Assembly: GCF_001632745.1 (NCBI RefSeq)
Contig: NZ_LQRT01000013.1
Coordinates: 434,001-498,000 of the forward strand
DNA length: 64,000 nucleotides
Direction of reading: 5' to 3'
DNA from: Aquimarina aggregata
Lineage (GTDB): Bacteria > Bacteroidota > Bacteroidia > Flavobacteriales > Flavobacteriaceae
This document shows, piece after piece, positions 61,689 through 64,000 of the stretch (positions are counted from its first letter, which is position 1; the number at the start of each line of letters is the position of its first letter). A model generated the notes under the pieces. That model searched no databases. It saw only the letters and a program-made list of their open reading frames with translations, and was not told where the DNA came from. Both the position numbers and the translations under genes were made by a program.

Positions 61689-61979
61689 TTGAGAATATTG
61701 AAAAACATACTTATATTCCAAAAAAAGATATTTTTTATATCCTATTTAACCTCAATAGCAATCGGAATTTTAGGCTTCCTATTTACTGGTTTTATAAATC
61801 ATCAAACAATTGGATTGGGTTTTTCACTTATAGTTCCTTTCGCTCAATATTACGTTTATGATATTAAAAACAAAAATCAATACTTTTATTACTATAATTT
61901 AGGATTAAGTAATATTATGCTTTGGGTTTCAACATTTATTACTGCATTAATTAATTTCTTTATTTTAATTATAATATGA
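61689..61979 (+). CDS. small membrane protein, partner of an ABC ATPase
   Basis: The 96-residue protein has about three transmembrane helices (about 15-35, 42-55, 72-95) and starts with TTG, as no earlier ATG is in frame. Its stop overlaps the ATG of the ATPase gene (ATGA), so the two are translated together. It is much smaller than a normal ABC-2 permease. It would have to form oligomers or work with another permease outside this operon. No family recognised. Confidence 0.65.
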   Translation: MRILKNILIFQKKIFFISYLTSIAIGILGFLFTGFINHQTIGLGFSLIVPFAQYYVYDIKNKNQYFYYYNLGLSNIMLWVSTFITALINFFILIII

Positions 61980-62659
61980 GTAAACTTCATATAGATAGCC
62001 TTACTAAATCTTACAATAATAAAATTATTTTGAGCGATGTTTTTATTTCTTGCAAAAAAGGAGAAATTAAAGGTTTGATTGGGTTAAATGGTTCTGGGAA
62101 ATCTACACTACTCAAAATTATTTATGGTGCTGAAAAAGCAGATTCGAAATTTGTTAGAGTTGGAAATAAAATTATAAAAAATGTATATGATGGAAGAAAT
62201 CTAATCAGCTATTTACCTCAAGATAGCTTCTTGCCAAATAACATTTCAATAAAATCATTAATAAATTTGTTCTTACAAAAAGAAAATAGACCAATTGTAA
62301 TTGAAAACGAATACGTCAAACCACTACTGAATAAAAAGAATCAAGATTTATCAGGGGGAGAGAAAAGAATAATAGAGATTCTATTGACTATTCATTCAAA
62401 TGCAAAATATATTTTACTGGACGAACCTTTTAATGGAGTTAGTCCAATTATAAAAGATTACATCATAGAATACATAAAAAAAATGAAATTATTAAAAGGT
62501 TATATTGTAACTGACCATGACTATGAAAATGTAATAAATTTAGCAGATAAAATCGTTTACTTGCAAAATGGATATTTAAAAGAAATCAATGACAAAAAAG
62601 AATTAGTAGAATTAGGGTATATGTCAAAAACTACTTACAACACGGTTTATAAAACATAG
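61976..62659 (+). CDS. ABC transporter ATPase
   Basis: The 227-residue protein has Walker A GLNGSGKSTLLKI, signature LSGGEKRIIEILL, Walker B YILLDEPFNGVSP and the switch His in VTDHDYENV. It resembles ATPases of export-type ABC-2 systems. The companion permease is the tiny upstream protein. The substrate is unknown. The end of the gene overlaps the start of an intergenic repeat shared with the next gene's downstream region. Confidence 0.9.
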   Translation: MSKLHIDSLTKSYNNKIILSDVFISCKKGEIKGLIGLNGSGKSTLLKIIYGAEKADSKFVRVGNKIIKNVYDGRNLISYLPQDSFLPNNISIKSLINLFLQKENRPIVIENEYVKPLLNKKNQDLSGGEKRIIEILLTIHSNAKYILLDEPFNGVSPIIKDYIIEYIKKMKLLKGYIVTDHDYENVINLADKIVYLQNGYLKEINDKKELVELGYMSKTTYNTVYKT

Positions 62660-62823
62660 TCAGTAAATGCTAAATCGAAAGTTGTGAGCTTATTTACAAA
62701 GACCGTAAAAATTTTAATTTGGCTTTTAAGATTGATAAATTAAAAACAAAATATAAAAATTCGGCTCTGTGGTAATCCGAAAAGCTAGTGCTTCTTGACA
62801 CGCTACGTTCCATACACAAGTCC
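62637..62823. repeat. flavobacterial intergenic repeat, degenerate copy upstream of the protease gene
   Basis: It begins ACAACACGGTTTATAAA and ends CATACACAAGTCC (62811-62823). Both ends match the copy after the protease gene at 63635-63769, as does the middle piece GAAAGttGTGAG. The copies flank the protease gene like cassette borders. Confidence 0.6.
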
Positions 62824-62877
62824 TCTTTACACAAGTTTGAAAAGCATAACACTCATTAACCTTTAGTTAAGATAGAA

Positions 62878-63630
62878 ATGAAAAAAGTAAGCTCAATCCT
62901 ATTATTTTTAATTATGTCATTTTCATTAATGAGTTTAATAGTTCGCCACGACATACCAGATGAACGTTTTATTGAATTAGGAAAAAAATACCCTCAAATT
63001 TGTCATTTATCTGATGGTGAGGCTACACTGATTAAAGAAAATTGGGCCGTAACAGCTGCACACGCAGCTATTCTGTTAAAAGAAGAATTAGAAAATGGCG
63101 AAATACCACAAGTGAGTATTAACAATAAACAATATGATGTAGAAAAAGCAATTATTCACCCAAACTTCCAAATAAGCGAAACGTCTATAGAAAATGATAT
63201 AGCTCTCATTAAAATTAAAGGAAGTGTAACAAGTATTCCTTTTGCAAAACTATACGATAAACAAAACGAAAAAGGAAAACAAATAACCATTGTAGGTAGA
63301 GGAGATTTCGGAACTGGATTAACAGGTCCGCAAAATTGGGATAAAATTACACGAGGAGCAACTAATAGAATAGATGAAGTAGATGGTCAATGGATTATCT
63401 TTAATTTTGATAGCCCACAATCAGAAAACACTACAGAATTAGAAGGAGTAAGTGGACCTGGTGATAGTGGTGGACCTGCTTTTATTGACATAGGTAACGT
63501 GAGATATATTGTTGGGGTTAGCTCAAATCAAACAGATATTGATAGCGGAAAACAAGGTGTTTATGGAGTAACTGAATATTATGCTCGTATTAGCTTTTAT
63601 AAGAAATGGATTGAGGAGAGTATAAAATAA
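62878..63630 (+). CDS. secreted trypsin-like serine protease
   Basis: The 250-residue protein has a signal peptide (about 1-20) and the S1 catalytic triad in order: His62 in AVTAAHAAI, Asp108 in ENDIALIKI and Ser197 in GPGDSGGPAF. Spacing and length fit a single S1 domain without extra modules. The N-terminal region is short (about 25 residues), so it may lack a long activation peptide. It lies alone between two copies of an intergenic repeat and looks like accessory DNA. Confidence 0.92.
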   Translation: MKKVSSILLFLIMSFSLMSLIVRHDIPDERFIELGKKYPQICHLSDGEATLIKENWAVTAAHAAILLKEELENGEIPQVSINNKQYDVEKAIIHPNFQISETSIENDIALIKIKGSVTSIPFAKLYDKQNEKGKQITIVGRGDFGTGLTGPQNWDKITRGATNRIDEVDGQWIIFNFDSPQSENTTELEGVSGPGDSGGPAFIDIGNVRYIVGVSSNQTDIDSGKQGVYGVTEYYARISFYKKWIEESIK

Positions 63631-63634
63631 CCAG

Positions 63635-63769
63635 TGTATAACACGGTGTATAAGTAATAGCGGTTTAAGTAATTAAATGAAAATACAAATATAAAATAAA
63701 GGTCAGTGCAAAAGCGAAAGATTTGTGAGTAGAAATCCACTACTACTCATACACAAGTCCGTTGTATGC
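63635..63769. repeat. flavobacterial intergenic repeat with attC-like ends, downstream copy
   Basis: It starts GTGTATAACACGGTGTATAA and ends CATACACAAGTCCGTTGTAT. The ends pair imperfectly (CGGTGTAT with ATACACAAGTCCG), giving a long folded structure of about 130 bp with outer boxes TATAAC and GTTGTAT. It lies between the protease gene and the next open reading frame. Confidence 0.6.
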
Positions 63770-63781
63770 AATATCAAAAAA

Positions 63782-64000
63782 ATGAAGAAAATATTATACC
63801 TAATACTACTATTGACAAATATTGGATTTGCTCAAAATGGATTCATTGAAATAAAAGTTAAAGACTCTATCAGATTGAAACCTGTAAAATTTGAATATAA
63901 TGTTCAAATCAGTGAATCCAAATTCTTAAGTTCTGATAAAGATTTAGCAAAATCAAAAATGCAGGAAAAATATGAGCAACTTGAACTTTTTTTAAGAAAC
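63782..64000 (+). CDS. partial secreted protein cut by the window end
   Basis: The frame codes for 73 residues and stays open to the last base. It begins with a signal peptide (MKKILYLILLLTNIGFAQ) and continues with NGFIEIKVKDSIRLKPVKFEY and a charged helix (KSKMQEKYEQLELFLRN). The conserved KVKDSIRLKP pattern is seen in small flavobacterial periplasmic proteins. No function can be given. It starts 13 bp after the repeat. Confidence 0.7.
   Translation, partial: MKKILYLILLLTNIGFAQNGFIEIKVKDSIRLKPVKFEYNVQISESKFLSSDKDLAKSKMQEKYEQLELFLRN

Noticed and set aside
1-64000. CRISPR array
   Set aside because: No set of regularly spaced direct repeats with unique spacers is present. The only regular repeats are within coding sequences (LRR and curlin).

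Overview
The window looks like chromosomal DNA of a marine member of the Flavobacteriia (Bacteroidota). The evidence is low GC, the Bacteroidota -7 promoter box TAnnTTTG in front of several genes, a type IX secretion sorting domain, TPR-AraC regulators, TonB-type outer-membrane proteins, a GSIII/GSII glutamine synthetase pair and a flavobacterial-type curli operon. The genus (for example Aquimarina-like) is inference only.

Layout. 0-6.3 kb: an MsrA-like reductase, a secreted leucine-rich-repeat protein, a TPR-AraC regulator and a small double-glycine-leader peptide gene that resembles an orphan class I lanthipeptide precursor. 6.4-7.6 kb: purM. 7.7-14.1 kb: a six-gene curli operon (major curlin, minor curlin, CsgE with a possible CsgH-like N-terminal domain, CsgF, CsgG with an added beta-barrel, and a propeller lipoprotein). 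14.4-24.5 kb: housekeeping genes, namely two divergent glutamine synthetases, a Na/Ca antiporter, a BlaI/M56 sensor pair, apt and an SPFH protein, followed by tRNA-Arg(ACG). 24.7-29.2 kb: accessory DNA behind the tRNA, with a duplicated tRNA 3' end, a secreted TIM-barrel protein, a DUF4157-GNAT toxin-like protein and two hypothetical genes bounded by integron-like core boxes.

29.5-38.6 kb is the most interesting part: a candidate RiPP (ribosomally made, modified peptide) cluster that I do not recognise as a described class. A 44-residue precursor has a GG leader and a core of alternating Lys and Val. Around it are a peptidase-containing ABC exporter, a JmjC/cupin-type putative oxygenase, a small unknown protein, a TonB-type outer-membrane protein, an N-acyltransferase of the LuxI/FeeM fold, an E1/ThiF-like adenylating enzyme and a PAS-LuxR regulator. 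Three promoters in the cluster carry the same 18-bp palindrome at exactly the same distance from a TAnnTTTG box, and two of them carry a second copy 38 bp further upstream. This ties the scattered genes into one regulon and resembles the layout of lux-box activation.

38.9-41.8 kb: an ACT-domain protein, then an ArsR regulator with an SDR and an FAD oxidoreductase. 42.1-60.9 kb: a nearly continuous cobalamin operon (CobW-like GTPase, adenosyltransferase, CobI, CobJ-CbiC, BluB, CbiET, CbiG-CobM, CobK, CbiD, NicO transporter, ChlI/D-like chelatase subunit, CobB, CobN). It is interrupted by an HPt protein and a response-regulator/glycosyltransferase fusion. 60.9-64 kb: an accessory end with a secreted hypothetical protein, a minimal ABC pair and a trypsin-like protease set between shared intergenic repeats, and a gene cut by the window edge.
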